Below, piece by piece: positions 7,531-16,712 of a stretch of DNA of 64,000 nucleotides (position 1 is its first letter; every line of letters starts with the position of its first letter). The translations under genes were made by a program, and so were the position numbers. The notes beneath the pieces are model-generated. The model was not told the DNA's origin, searched no databases, and saw only the letters and a list, made by a program, of their open reading frames with translations. The DNA is taken from NCBI GenBank assembly GCA_038146925.1, contig JAYQSP010000004.1, positions 200,031 through 264,030 of the forward strand, read 5' to 3'. The DNA is from UBA830 sp038146925. GTDB lineage: Bacteria; Pseudomonadota; Alphaproteobacteria; MPNO01; UBA830.

Positions 7531-8921
7531 TTCCGCCGTTTCCTCCCACCATTGCCAACGCCGCCGTGAAGCTGGCAGCGGGAGAGCTGACCGCGGTCGC
7601 CCTGACCGAACAGTGCCTCGCACGGATCGACGCGTATGACGGCAAAATTCATGCCTTTCACAAGGTCCTGCGGGACGAGGCGCTCGCTGCGGCGGCCGGG
7701 TCCGATGCCCGGCGCGCTGCCGAAAAGACGCGCGGACCGCTTGAGGGTATTCCGCTTGCCGTGAAGGATGTCATGCAGGTCGAGAATCACGCCTGCACCG
7801 CCAATTCCCGGGTGTTACAGGACAATATCGCCGGGAAGGACGCGACGGTAATCGCCCGGTTGCGGGCGGCGGGCGCGGTCATCCTGGGCATTGTCGATAC
7901 CTACGAATTCGCGTTTGGCGGTCGCCCAACCCATGACGCCCTGTTTCCGCCGGCCTGCAATCCGTGGGACACCGCGAAATCGACCGGCGGCTCGTCGTCG
8001 GGCTGCGGCGCGGCCGTGGCGGCGGGGTTGTGTCTCGGCGCTGTGGGGTCCGACGCCGGCGGGTCGATCCGCACGCCGGCGGCGTTGTGCGGGACGGCCG
8101 GAATCAAGCCGACCATCGGTCGTGTATCCGCGTCCGGCGTGGTGCCGCTGACGTTTTCCCTCGATACCGTCGGCCCGCTGGCGCAGACGGCGGAAGACTG
8201 CGCCCTGATGCTGCAGGCCATGGCCGGGTACGATCCGGACGACCAGCTTTCCGCCGACGTTTCCGTGCCGGACTACACAGCGGCCCTGACCGGCGGGCTG
8301 GACGGCATGAAGATCGGTATCGTACACGGCTTCTACCGCGACGATTACGATACCCCCGGCGATATAGCCGCCGCCTACGACGCGATGGTCCCGGTGCTGG
8401 AAGGTCTCGGCGCCGGGGTGTTCGAGGCGGTGCTGCCGCCGCTGATGGATTTTCACGCCGTCGGCCGTCTGATGTTGCCGACGGAGGCCTATGCCATCCA
8501 CGAGGAAAAACTGCAGTCCCGCTGGACCGAGTTCGGCCCGCTGGCGCGCAACCGGATGATGCTGGGTGCGTTCGTGCGCTCCTCCGACTACCTGCAGGCG
8601 CAGCGCCGCCGCCGCGAGCTGGCGGATGCGGTCGACGCCGTATTCGAAAACTGCGACGCGCTGGTCGCGCCCGCCATGCTGACCCCGGCGGGGCCGATGG
8701 ATTCGAACGAGGCGTTCCCGTTCCTCGCCGCGCCGATGATCAACGTGCCGTTCAACCTGACCGACCATCCGGCGGTTTCGGTGCGCTGCGGGTTTCAGAA
8801 AAGCGGCATGCCAATCGGCGCGCAGATCGTTGCGCGGCGCTGGGACGAGACAGGCTCGCTGCGCGTCGCAGATGCCTACGAGCAGGCCGCGGGGTGGCGC
8901 GACGCGCGGGCGAATTTGTGA
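7527..8921 (+). CDS. Amidase-signature family amidohydrolase
   Basis: 464-residue amidase-signature enzyme. The Ser-cisSer-Lys triad is visible as K80 (PLAVKDVMQ), S156 (STGGSSSGCG) and S180 (SDAGGSIRTP); the 24-residue spacing between the two serines matches the family. It hydrolyses an amide or urea-derivative bond; the substrate is not predictable. The glutamine-amidotransferase role of GatA is unlikely because no gatB is present. Translation is coupled to the preceding GatC/AtzG-like gene. A stem-loop at 8955-8987 follows the stop. Confidence 0.9.
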   Translation: MIPPFPPTIANAAVKLAAGELTAVALTEQCLARIDAYDGKIHAFHKVLRDEALAAAAGSDARRAAEKTRGPLEGIPLAVKDVMQVENHACTANSRVLQDNIAGKDATVIARLRAAGAVILGIVDTYEFAFGGRPTHDALFPPACNPWDTAKSTGGSSSGCGAAVAAGLCLGAVGSDAGGSIRTPAALCGTAGIKPTIGRVSASGVVPLTFSLDTVGPLAQTAEDCALMLQAMAGYDPDDQLSADVSVPDYTAALTGGLDGMKIGIVHGFYRDDYDTPGDIAAAYDAMVPVLEGLGAGVFEAVLPPLMDFHAVGRLMLPTEAYAIHEEKLQSRWTEFGPLARNRMMLGAFVRSSDYLQAQRRRRELADAVDAVFENCDALVAPAMLTPAGPMDSNEAFPFLAAPMINVPFNLTDHPAVSVRCGFQKSGMPIGAQIVARRWDETGSLRVADAYEQAAGWRDARANL

Positions 8922-8954
8922 CGGTTGTCAATCCGCTTTTTTCTGTGTCCCACA

Positions 8955-8987
8955 CTGTCACCCTCGAGCTTGACCCGAGGGTGACAG
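8955..8987. repeat. Palindromic intergenic repeat / probable bidirectional terminator
   Basis: Perfect 12-bp arms CTGTCACCCTCG and CGAGGGTGACAG with a 9-base loop (agcttgacc). It lies between convergent genes (amidase and LLM oxidoreductase). The form resembles the dispersed 'CCCGGGCTTGACCCGGG'-type repeats of alphaproteobacterial genomes. It probably ends transcription from both sides. Confidence 0.75.
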
Positions 8988-9005
8988 TAAAAGAGTAGAA
9001 TACGA

Positions 9006-10178
9006 TTACTCCGCTGCGACTGCCTGCGCGCCGACGCCGAGGTGCTTTACCTTCGGAATCACCTCCTCGGCGAACAGCCGCAGGTTCTTTTCGGTCAGTT
9101 CCTTAGGCAGCGTGCCGAACTGCAGCATCGGGGCGATGTTACCGAAGCCCATTTCCTTCTGGTACTCCTCCAGCTTGGCGACGACGCTTTCGGCGCTGCC
9201 GCACAGGAACATGCCATTATCGACCAGCGTATCGCAGTCGAGATAGCTTTCGCGCACCTTGTACTTGCTTTCCATTACCGCCTTGTAGCTGGCGAGCGAC
9301 GAGTAACCCGGCGGCAGCTTGTACTGCGACGGCGACGAGATAAACTTGTTGAATAGGCTCTCGATATGTGGTGCGGCTTCCTTGCGCGCGATCTCGTCGG
9401 TTTCCGCCACATAGGCCGGCATCGCCCAGCCGAGCTGTTCCGGCGGGCATTCGTAGCCGTACACTTCGCACTGATCGCGGTAAGCTCTCATGTTCTTGCG
9501 TACCGAAGCGACCGGACTGAAGGTAATGACATAGGTGTATTTGTGGTCTGGGTGGGCGGCGAATTCCACCGTTTCGGTCGAGCCCTGCGACGGAATCCAG
9601 ATCGGCGGGCGCGGGCTCTGATACGGGCGCGGCCAGAGGTTCACATACTGATAGTGATAATGCTTGCCGTAGAATTCGAACGGGCCGGGTTCCGACCAGG
9701 CGCGGACGATAAGATCGTGCGCCTCGCGGAACCGTTCGTGGCTGAAGCCCGGATTGGTCATCGATGCGTGGTATTCGCAGCCGATCCCGCGCACGAACCC
9801 GGCGATGAAACGGCCTTCCATCAGATTGTCGATCATCGCGAATTCCTCCGCGATCGTCAGCGGGTTGTCGACGATGGGCAGTGCCCGGCCGATGACGCCG
9901 ATGGACGCTTTCTTCAGTCGCCGCGACAGAGCGCCGGCCAGCACGTTGGGCGACGGCATCATGCCGTAGGCTGTCTGGTGATGCTCGTTGACGCACACGC
10001 CATCGAAACCCAGCGTATCGGCGAGTTCCAGCTCGTCCAGATATCGGTGATAAAGCTTCGCGCCCTTCTTCGGATCGTAATAGGTATTCGGCAGATTGAT
10101 CCAGGAAGATTTGTTGGTTTCCAGGTAGTCCGGATCGATGTCCTGATAGGGCATCAGGTGAAAGAAATAGAATTTCAT
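9006..10178 (-). CDS. LLM-class flavin-dependent oxidoreductase
   Basis: 390-residue luciferase-like monooxygenase, starting MKFYFFHLMPYQDID at 10178; the open frame extends upstream into the hydrolase gene and is not real there. Family features are the early FDGVCVNEHHQTAYG segment, the barrel strand ASIGVIGRALPIVDNPLTIAEE and GRFIAGFVRGIG. It uses reduced flavin (FMNH2 or similar) and oxygen to oxidise an unknown organic compound. The start overlaps the stop of the alpha/beta hydrolase by four bases. A monooxygenase plus hydrolase pair is typical of oxidative degradation routes, for example forming and then cleaving an ester or lactone (inference). Confidence 0.9.
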   Translation of the reverse strand: MKFYFFHLMPYQDIDPDYLETNKSSWINLPNTYYDPKKGAKLYHRYLDELELADTLGFDGVCVNEHHQTAYGMMPSPNVLAGALSRRLKKASIGVIGRALPIVDNPLTIAEEFAMIDNLMEGRFIAGFVRGIGCEYHASMTNPGFSHERFREAHDLIVRAWSEPGPFEFYGKHYHYQYVNLWPRPYQSPRPPIWIPSQGSTETVEFAAHPDHKYTYVITFSPVASVRKNMRAYRDQCEVYGYECPPEQLGWAMPAYVAETDEIARKEAAPHIESLFNKFISSPSQYKLPPGYSSLASYKAVMESKYKVRESYLDCDTLVDNGMFLCGSAESVVAKLEEYQKEMGFGNIAPMLQFGTLPKELTEKNLRLFAEEVIPKVKHLGVGAQAVAAE

Positions 10179-10960
10179 GCTGCGGCTCCATTCGTGTGGG
10201 CGGTCACGCCGGCGATAAAGTCGTCCAGTTTTTCCTGCTGCGGCAGGTGCCCGCATTCTGGCACGATGGTCAGGGCCGATCCGGGGATCAGCTTCTGCAT
10301 CGCCTCGCCATAGGCCGGCGGGAATATCTTGTCGGAATCGCCCCACAGGATCAGCGTCGGCACGTCGATCCGGTGCAGCCATTTCTGCAGCTCCGGATTA
10401 TAGAACCGCGGATGCCACGCCATTTTCGCGGTCGAGAAATGGTTCTTCAGGGAAATGTCGGCGTCTTCCTCCGACGGCTTTTTGGCGAGCCGCGCTTCGG
10501 CCAATTTCGAATCGTAAAACGTATTGTAGACCCGTTCGTCGTCGTCCCACAGGAAGATGTCTCCCTTCGGCACGCCGTCGACATGTATCCCGGCGGCGGA
10601 GACCAGCGTCAGGGTCTCGATTTTGGCCGTCGAGCGCACGGCGATTTCCAGTGCAAGCCATCCGCCCAGCGAATTGCCCACCAGATGGACTTTCTCTTCG
10701 TCCAGCGTTTCCAGGAAATCGAGATAGAAATAGGCAAGATCGCCCATCCCATCGAGCCAGTCCGGCGTATCCGACCGGCCCCATCCGGGATGGCTGGGAA
10801 CGATGACGGAATAATGCTCCGCCAGCCGGTCCATATAGGGCATCCAGTTGTGGGCGCCACCGGCGCCGTGCAGGAATACCAGCGGCGGTCCGTCTCCGCC
10901 GCGCAATACCTCAATCTCGCATCCTGCGATGGTCGTCCGTTCGGAGGAATGCTCCGCCAT
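10175..10960 (-). CDS. Alpha/beta hydrolase
   Basis: 261-residue alpha/beta-fold hydrolase starting at ATG 10960; the frame is open up to 11005, but that would run into the operator region. The oxyanion-hole HG appears in VFLHGAGGAHNW, the nucleophile elbow is GNSLGG, the acid is in LWGDSDKIFP and the His in PECGHLPQ. It heads a two-gene operon with the LLM oxidoreductase. It probably acts on the product of that enzyme, as in meta-cleavage or Baeyer-Villiger-type pathways; the exact reaction is unknown. Confidence 0.9.
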   Translation of the reverse strand: MAEHSSERTTIAGCEIEVLRGGDGPPLVFLHGAGGAHNWMPYMDRLAEHYSVIVPSHPGWGRSDTPDWLDGMGDLAYFYLDFLETLDEEKVHLVGNSLGGWLALEIAVRSTAKIETLTLVSAAGIHVDGVPKGDIFLWDDDERVYNTFYDSKLAEARLAKKPSEEDADISLKNHFSTAKMAWHPRFYNPELQKWLHRIDVPTLILWGDSDKIFPPAYGEAMQKLIPGSALTIVPECGHLPQQEKLDDFIAGVTAHTNGAAA

Positions 10961-10989
10961 GTCCCGTCCTGCCTTGTTCTCTGATTGTT

Positions 10990-11007
10990 TAGTTAGATAT
11001 CTCACTA
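10990..11007. promoter_or_regulatory. Operator-like palindrome upstream of hydrolase/LLM operon
   Basis: TAGTTAGATATCTCACTA is an 18-bp palindrome, perfect except for one position pair, 29 bases upstream of the hydrolase start. It is the stronger copy of the element at 2258-2275. The TTAGATATCTAA-type core is like many MarR-family sites. The two operons may therefore answer to one regulator. Confidence 0.65.
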
Positions 11008-11093
11008 TTATACGCGTGTCTCCCGCTCAATGGAAATTTAAGAGATTTCGGAGAAAGTGCCGCCTCTTATCAACGACGCCGCCGAGACGCCCC

Positions 11094-11879
11094 ATGACCA
11101 CCGCCGATATCCATGAAAAAGACGAATTCGCCCAGCAGCTTGAGGTCGAATTCCGGGACTCAGCGTCCGATCTGCTGGCGCAGGCGGAAGCGATACTGGA
11201 AGACGGCCGCTCCGAAGGCGTACTGGGGACCAAGGAACGCGAAAGCATCGACCGCATCGCGCACAGCCTGAAAGGGCTGGCGGCCAGTTGCGGGTACAGC
11301 CTGACCAGCGTCGTCGCGCACCGGGCTGAGGACTACCTCGCCGACGTGAAGGAACTGAGCCGGAAACACATCGGCGACATTCAGAAATTCGTCGATACCC
11401 TCGGCGATCTGGTCGACGGCACGGTGAAGGAAAGAAACGTCAACGTGTCCGAATTCGTGCGCGCGCTGCCGTCGCGGCCGACCGATTTCGGCGACGTATC
11501 CGCGCAGGATATCGAGGTTCTGGTCGTCATGCCGGATGACGCGGTATCGCGCCATGTGATGCGCGAACTGCAGGCCTGCGGCTATCGCGTCACCCGCGAA
11601 GGCAATTCCTTCAAGGCGATCGAGATCGCCTCCATGACCATGACCAAGCCGGACCTGGTGATCGTCACCGGCGTGCTCGACATGCTGTCCGGCATCGATG
11701 TGACCAGCGCGTTCCGTGCCATGCCGACGACGAAGAATATTCCCGTGGCGCTGATCACCGCCGACAGCCGGAACGATGTTATCGCCCACGGTCTGCCCGA
11801 TACGGTACCCGTGATCCGCAAGGGCGCGGAATTCGGCGACGATCTGACGGAAGCCCTGACGGAAGTGGGGATTCTTTAG
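11094..11879 (+). CDS. HPt domain fused to degenerate receiver domain
   Basis: 261 residues from ATG 11094. The N-terminal histidine phosphotransfer domain has the phospho-accepting His in IDRIAHSLKGLAASCG (H57). The C-terminal half (about 143-261) follows the receiver fold, but the phospho-Asp position reads DLVIVTGVLDMLSG, with Thr (T192) where Asp is expected; the switch Lys (K243, VIRKGA) is kept. It therefore looks like an HPt carrier joined to a pseudoreceiver. No cognate kinase is adjacent; the PAS kinase at 47945-49495 is one candidate in the window. It may relay or sequester phosphate, but its partner is unknown. Confidence 0.8.
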   Translation: MTTADIHEKDEFAQQLEVEFRDSASDLLAQAEAILEDGRSEGVLGTKERESIDRIAHSLKGLAASCGYSLTSVVAHRAEDYLADVKELSRKHIGDIQKFVDTLGDLVDGTVKERNVNVSEFVRALPSRPTDFGDVSAQDIEVLVVMPDDAVSRHVMRELQACGYRVTREGNSFKAIEIASMTMTKPDLVIVTGVLDMLSGIDVTSAFRAMPTTKNIPVALITADSRNDVIAHGLPDTVPVIRKGAEFGDDLTEALTEVGIL

Positions 11880-12823
11880 GCCGCCTCGGCGCCGTAATAC
11901 AGCATTGAGACGTGCTTCGCTTCGGCGAAGAACAGCCAGCGTTCGACCACCACGCCGACCGAGACCGAGATCGCGGCGAGAAGCGTGCCCGGGATGGCGA
12001 GCCACGGTTCGCCGTTGCTGGTCAGCCCGGTCAGGACGATCGGGATCAGGAAATAGGTGAAGAAGCAGATGCGGCGCAGTTTCTGCGCGTGCTTGCGGGC
12101 GATGGAGAAACCCATTTCGCGCTGTACGAAATTCTCCGTCATGGTCGGCGGATCCAGCAGCCGGACCTTGCCGAGATCGCCGAGACCGGTGGCGCTTTCG
12201 GGCGTCGACGGGCCGGGCTGCGTGTCGATGCTGCGCCAGTACTTGCGCTTGATATAGAAGCTGAGAAACAGTGCGACGATCACCACCAGCGCAACCGCCG
12301 GCGTCTGATAGCCGAACATCTGGGCCAGCGCGTGGAACCAGACTGATCCCGACAGCAGCGCGAAGCACAGATATCCCGGCACGGTCAGCCGGTTGTGCCA
12401 GGCGCTGATGGTGCGCAAAGTGGCATAGATCATGCCGGTGGAATGGACGGTCAGCAGGCACATCATCGCCAGCACCGCGGCGATGAACGAAAACGTACCA
12501 TCCATTGAGCCTTTGATCACCCAGCCCCAGAACGTCAGCGCCAGCGGCACGTAGGTCGCGGTCGCCAGCACGCCTTCGCGCGACAGCCACGACGATTTCC
12601 ACTGGCTGTAGGCGCGCCAGGCGCGTTCCGGATGGCCGAGATGCGCGGTTGAAGACAGCAGCCCGCCGGTGACCAGGACGGTGCCGAGGCCGAGGCCGAC
12701 GGCCCCGAACCAGGGGTCTGCCGGCACGCCGTTCATGGCCGCGAACAGGGCCATCAGGAAAATCAGCGCGTAGCCGGCGCCGGAAGCGGTGGTGAAGAAT
12801 ATGACGGAATAGGCGGGATGCAT
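11876..12823 (-). CDS. soeC: DmsC/SoeC-like membrane anchor subunit
   Basis: 315-residue integral membrane protein of the DmsC family with about eight hydrophobic helices (for example residues 5-30, 40-60, 85-105, 115-140). Such subunits anchor a cytoplasmic molybdoenzyme and exchange electrons with quinone. It is the third gene of the molybdoenzyme operon, about 20 bases after the iron-sulfur subunit. Naming it SoeC follows from the operon's resemblance to sulfite:quinone oxidoreductase SoeABC. DmsC of a DMSO reductase is the alternative. Confidence 0.8.
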   Translation of the reverse strand: MHPAYSVIFFTTASGAGYALIFLMALFAAMNGVPADPWFGAVGLGLGTVLVTGGLLSSTAHLGHPERAWRAYSQWKSSWLSREGVLATATYVPLALTFWGWVIKGSMDGTFSFIAAVLAMMCLLTVHSTGMIYATLRTISAWHNRLTVPGYLCFALLSGSVWFHALAQMFGYQTPAVALVVIVALFLSFYIKRKYWRSIDTQPGPSTPESATGLGDLGKVRLLDPPTMTENFVQREMGFSIARKHAQKLRRICFFTYFLIPIVLTGLTSNGEPWLAIPGTLLAAISVSVGVVVERWLFFAEAKHVSMLYYGAEAA

Positions 12824-12845
12824 GGCGTTTACGAGGCTATTGCGA

Positions 12846-13607
12846 TTACCGTGACAGGACCCGGTCGACCCAGCGCAGAAACTTGCTGTCGCCGTCGGGG
12901 GCGAGGTCCACCAGCGGCGGCAGCGACGCGCCGACGCCGGACGGCCCCTGGTCTTTCTTCGCCGCGCGGGGCGGCAGGTAGCGGTTGACCGGCTTGTAGC
13001 CCAGCTCCGGCATCAGTTCCTTGCCGCCGCGCTCGGAGACGAGTTTCGACACTTCGGAGTCCGGATCGTTCAGGTCGCCGAAATGGCGGGCGCTGGCCGG
13101 GCAGGTCGAGACGCAGGCCGGCACGCGGTCCTCTTCGGCCAGGTTCTCGTTATAGATGCGGTCGATGCAGAGCGTGCATTTTTTCATAACGCCGGCGTCG
13201 GTGTCGTATTCGCGCGCGCCGTAGGGGCACGCCCAGGAACACAGCTTGCAGCCGATACAGGCATCTTCGTTGACCAACACGATTCCGTCTTCGTCGCGCT
13301 TATAGGACGCGCCGGTCGGACAGACGGAGACGCAGGCGGCGTCTTCGCAGTGCAGGCACGAGCGGGGGAAATGCACCGTGCGGCTGGACGTGCCCTGACC
13401 CGCCTCGAAGGTATGGATGCGGTTGAACCAGACGCCGTTCGGATCCGAGCCGTAGGGATCGTGGTCCGGCAGCGGCGCGGAATGCCCGCCGGTATTCCAT
13501 TCCTTGCAGTTCACCGCGCAGGCATGACAGCCGACGCAGGTGTCTAGATCGATGACAAGCCCGAGCTGTTTGTCGCCGGGCTGGGGGCGGGGCGGCAGCA
13601 GGGTCAT
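12846..13607 (-). CDS. soeB: Four-cluster ferredoxin subunit (SoeB/DmsB-like)
   Basis: 253-residue iron-sulfur electron-transfer subunit starting MTLLPPRPQPG at 13607. Four cysteine groups for [4Fe-4S] clusters are visible: CVGCHACAVNCKEW, SCLHCEDAACVSVCPTGA, ACIGCKLCSWACPYGA, and KKCTLCIDR with PACVSTCPAS. It overlaps the catalytic-subunit stop by four bases. It would carry electrons between the molybdenum subunit and the membrane anchor. The long open frame that continues upstream in this phase is antisense noise within the catalytic gene. Confidence 0.88.
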   Translation of the reverse strand: MTLLPPRPQPGDKQLGLVIDLDTCVGCHACAVNCKEWNTGGHSAPLPDHDPYGSDPNGVWFNRIHTFEAGQGTSSRTVHFPRSCLHCEDAACVSVCPTGASYKRDEDGIVLVNEDACIGCKLCSWACPYGAREYDTDAGVMKKCTLCIDRIYNENLAEEDRVPACVSTCPASARHFGDLNDPDSEVSKLVSERGGKELMPELGYKPVNRYLPPRAAKKDQGPSGVGASLPPLVDLAPDGDSKFLRWVDRVLSR

Positions 13608-16522
13608 TTGTTTCCTCCGCCGCCGTCGCCGGTGCCGGGGCGTTTCGGTTTGAACAGCCCGCCGTAGCGCAGGATGTTGTCGCGCAGACTGTGTCCGCCG
13701 CGCCGGGGCTGGGCGTCGAACTGCGGAAACGTCGTGCCGTCTTCGGCGTCTTCCGGATCGGCCTTTTCGATGCGGACGCGCAGATCGTACCATGCGGCCT
13801 GTCCCGTGACGGGGTCCGAATTCGAATAGCGGTAGCCGTTTTCCTTGGGCGGCAGAAGTTCGGAAATCACGTGGTTCAGCAGGAAGCCTTTTCTGGCTTC
13901 CGGGGCGTCGGGGTCCAGGTTCCACGCGCCCGACCGTTTGCCGATCGCGTTCCAGGTCCACACGGTGTCCTGCTGCGTGCCTTCCATCAGGCGGATCTGC
14001 ACCTTGATGCGGCTGTGATGGCTGACGACCCACACCCAGTCGTCGTCTTCCAGCCCTTCCAGCTCCGCCTTGGTGCGGTTCATGTAGAGCCGGTTGCTGG
14101 TGTGGATCTGGCGCAGCCACGCATTCTGCGATCCCCATGAATGATACATCGCCATCGGGCGCTGGGTCAGCGCGTAATAGGGATATTCGTCCTCGATCCC
14201 GTCCTGGGATTCGAGCGGCCGGTACCAGGTCGGCAGTGGATCGAAATAGCCGCCGACGCGCACCCGGTGCTGTTCCGGCGGGGTGATGTCGCCGTGTCCC
14301 TGCGCTGCGAGGCGGAATTTCTGCAGCGGTTCGGAATAGAGCTGCATCACGATCTGGTCGGACGACCCTATCCATCCCGAGGCTGCCGCGTATTCCAGGT
14401 AATCTTTGTTGGCGTGCTTGTAGTAACGCTGGTTTTCCGGGAATTCGTGACTCCAGAAACAGCCGTTCTCGACATAGCGGTCGAGCTGGTTGGGGTTGAC
14501 CGCGCCGGTGCCGTGGCTGTCGCCTTTCTCGCCGCGCCAGCCTGCCAGCGGCCCGATCCCCGGTGTGCGCTCGTGGTTGACCAGATAATCCGGATAGCCG
14601 CCCGGATATTTGGGCGTGCCGTCCTCGTTAGTCATGCCGGGCAGGCCAAGCCGCGCGCCGAGATCCAGCATCACCGACTGGAAAGCGCGCACGTCGCGGT
14701 CGGGCTGCACCACCGGCTGTCGGATCGCGTCGGCCGGTCCGTCTGCCGAACAGATCGGCCGGTCGAGCAGCGAGATGCAGTCCCAGCGTTCCAGATACGT
14801 GGTGTCCGGCAGGATGATGTCGCAATAGGGTACGGTTTCCGACCAGAACGCATCGGAATAGACGATGAAGGGAATCTTGTATTCGCCGGATTCCGCGTCG
14901 CGGTCGGTCAGCATGTCCATGACGCCGGACGTGTTCATCGACGAATTCCACGACATGTTCGCCATGAACATGAACAGCGTGTCGATCGGATACGGGTCCC
15001 CCTTCCACGCGTTGGTGATGACCATGTGCATCAGCCCGTGGGCGGAGACTGGCGCTTCCCACGAATACGCCTTGTCGATGCGCTGCGCGGTGCCGTCTTC
15101 GTCGACCAGCAGGTCTTCCGGCCCGGTCGGGAATCCCAGAGGCGGGCCCGGCAGCGGCGTGTCCGGCTGTACCTGTCCCGGCTTGCCGGCCGGTTTCTGC
15201 GGCGGCGGGCAGGGGCGCGGGAAGGGCGGCTTGTAGCGGAACCCGCCCGGCACGTCGATCGTGCCCAGCAGCATCTGCAGGATGTGGATCGCGCGGCAGG
15301 TGTGGAAACCGTTGGAATGGGCGGAGATGCCGCGCATCGCGTGCATCGCGACCGGGCGGCCGATCATCTTGTCCTGTTTGCGCCCTGCCCAGTCGGTCCA
15401 TTCGACGTCGAGCACGATTTCCTTTTCGAACGCGGCTTCGGCCAGTTCGGCGGCGATGCGGCGGATGTGGTGCGCCGGCACGCCGGACCGCAGCGCCGCG
15501 GGTTCCGGACCGTAATTGGTGTCCATGTAACGATCGGCCATCAGCTGGAACGCCGGCACGGCTTTCCGCCCATCTTCCAGCGTTACCTCGCCCACGACTT
15601 TCGGCGCCACGCCGGCTAGCCGCGCATCGGCGACCTGACCGGTATTGTCGTCCCAGCACAACGGCTCGCCGTCAGGTCCGCGGGCGAACAGACCGTCATC
15701 GGCCGCACCCGGATCCCGGATCACCAGCCACGGCGCGTTGGTGTAGCGGACCAGATAGTCCAGATCGATCTTGTCGGCGTGCAGCAATTCGTGGATCAGC
15801 GCCATCACGAAGGCGCCGTCGGTGCCCGGCTTGATCCCGATCCATTCGTCGGCGATGGCGGAATAGCCGGTCTTCACCGGATTGACGGACACGAACTTCG
15901 CGCCGCGTTGTTTAAGCGTCGAAAGCCCCATCTTGATGGGGTTGGAATCGTGATCCTCGGCGACGCCGAACATCATGAAATATTCGGCGCGTTCCCAGTC
16001 CGGCTCGCCGAATTCCCAGAACGATCCGCCGATGGTGTAGAGCCCGGCGGCCGCCATGTTGACCGAACAGAACCCGCCATGGGCGGCGTGGTTGGGGGTG
16101 CCGAACTGGCTGGCCCACCAGCCGGTCAGCGCCTGGCTCTGGTCGCGGCCGGTGAAAAAGGCGAGCTTTTTCGGATCTTCGGCGCGGATTTTGGCAAGGC
16201 GGGCGCTGACGATTTCCAGCGCCTCGTCCCATTCGATTTCCTCGAACTCGCCGGATCCCCGTTCGCCGACCCGGCGGAGCGGCTTGGTCAGCCGCGCCGG
16301 CGAATAATGCTGCATGATGCCGGCGGAACCCTTGCCGCACAGCACGCCCTTGTTGACCGGGTGGTCCTTGTTGCCCTCGATATAGCGGATCTGTCCGTCG
16401 CGCAGATGCACCTTGATGCCGCAGCGGCAGGCGCACATGTAGCAGGTGGTGGTCTTGGTCTCGTCGCCGATCTCGGGCGACAGCTCGATGCGCTCTTGAG
16501 GGTTGAGAAAGTCGCCCGGCAT
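13604..16522 (-). CDS. soeA: Molybdopterin oxidoreductase catalytic subunit, probable sulfite dehydrogenase SoeA
   Basis: 972-residue member of the DMSO-reductase superfamily. The proximal [4Fe-4S] cluster is bound by C27-x2-C30-x3-C34-x27-C62. A Cys at 152 (HGGFCSVN) is a possible molybdenum ligand. No Tat signal precedes the first cluster, so the enzyme is probably cytoplasmic, as SoeA is and as DmsA is not. Length fits SoeA (about 970). The divergent neighbour is a persulfide dioxygenase, whose product is sulfite, which supports a sulfite:quinone oxidoreductase role. Other members (thiosulfate or polysulfide reductase-like) cannot be excluded without a phylogeny. Confidence 0.75.
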   Translation of the reverse strand: MPGDFLNPQERIELSPEIGDETKTTTCYMCACRCGIKVHLRDGQIRYIEGNKDHPVNKGVLCGKGSAGIMQHYSPARLTKPLRRVGERGSGEFEEIEWDEALEIVSARLAKIRAEDPKKLAFFTGRDQSQALTGWWASQFGTPNHAAHGGFCSVNMAAAGLYTIGGSFWEFGEPDWERAEYFMMFGVAEDHDSNPIKMGLSTLKQRGAKFVSVNPVKTGYSAIADEWIGIKPGTDGAFVMALIHELLHADKIDLDYLVRYTNAPWLVIRDPGAADDGLFARGPDGEPLCWDDNTGQVADARLAGVAPKVVGEVTLEDGRKAVPAFQLMADRYMDTNYGPEPAALRSGVPAHHIRRIAAELAEAAFEKEIVLDVEWTDWAGRKQDKMIGRPVAMHAMRGISAHSNGFHTCRAIHILQMLLGTIDVPGGFRYKPPFPRPCPPPQKPAGKPGQVQPDTPLPGPPLGFPTGPEDLLVDEDGTAQRIDKAYSWEAPVSAHGLMHMVITNAWKGDPYPIDTLFMFMANMSWNSSMNTSGVMDMLTDRDAESGEYKIPFIVYSDAFWSETVPYCDIILPDTTYLERWDCISLLDRPICSADGPADAIRQPVVQPDRDVRAFQSVMLDLGARLGLPGMTNEDGTPKYPGGYPDYLVNHERTPGIGPLAGWRGEKGDSHGTGAVNPNQLDRYVENGCFWSHEFPENQRYYKHANKDYLEYAAASGWIGSSDQIVMQLYSEPLQKFRLAAQGHGDITPPEQHRVRVGGYFDPLPTWYRPLESQDGIEDEYPYYALTQRPMAMYHSWGSQNAWLRQIHTSNRLYMNRTKAELEGLEDDDWVWVVSHHSRIKVQIRLMEGTQQDTVWTWNAIGKRSGAWNLDPDAPEARKGFLLNHVISELLPPKENGYRYSNSDPVTGQAAWYDLRVRIEKADPEDAEDGTTFPQFDAQPRRGGHSLRDNILRYGGLFKPKRPGTGDGGGGNK

Positions 16523-16712
16523 GGCGTTCGCGAATCCGTTCGTTTGCGGGCGGGGCGCGCCCCGCGGATGCGCTAGGATTAGGGCAGAACCCGCGTTTGG
16601 TCAAACCGTGCCATGCGGAAAAACCATACCCGTGCGCGCCTTACACATAGTATCCGATTCTTGCTAACGTCCGTTTCGGGAAATGACTGAATTCGGGAGG
16701 AAGGGAGCCGAC

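Noticed and set aside
14141..15619. 492-codon plus-strand open frame inside the molybdoenzyme operon
   Set aside because: Antisense to soeA; no start site and an Arg/Val-rich composition typical of shadows.
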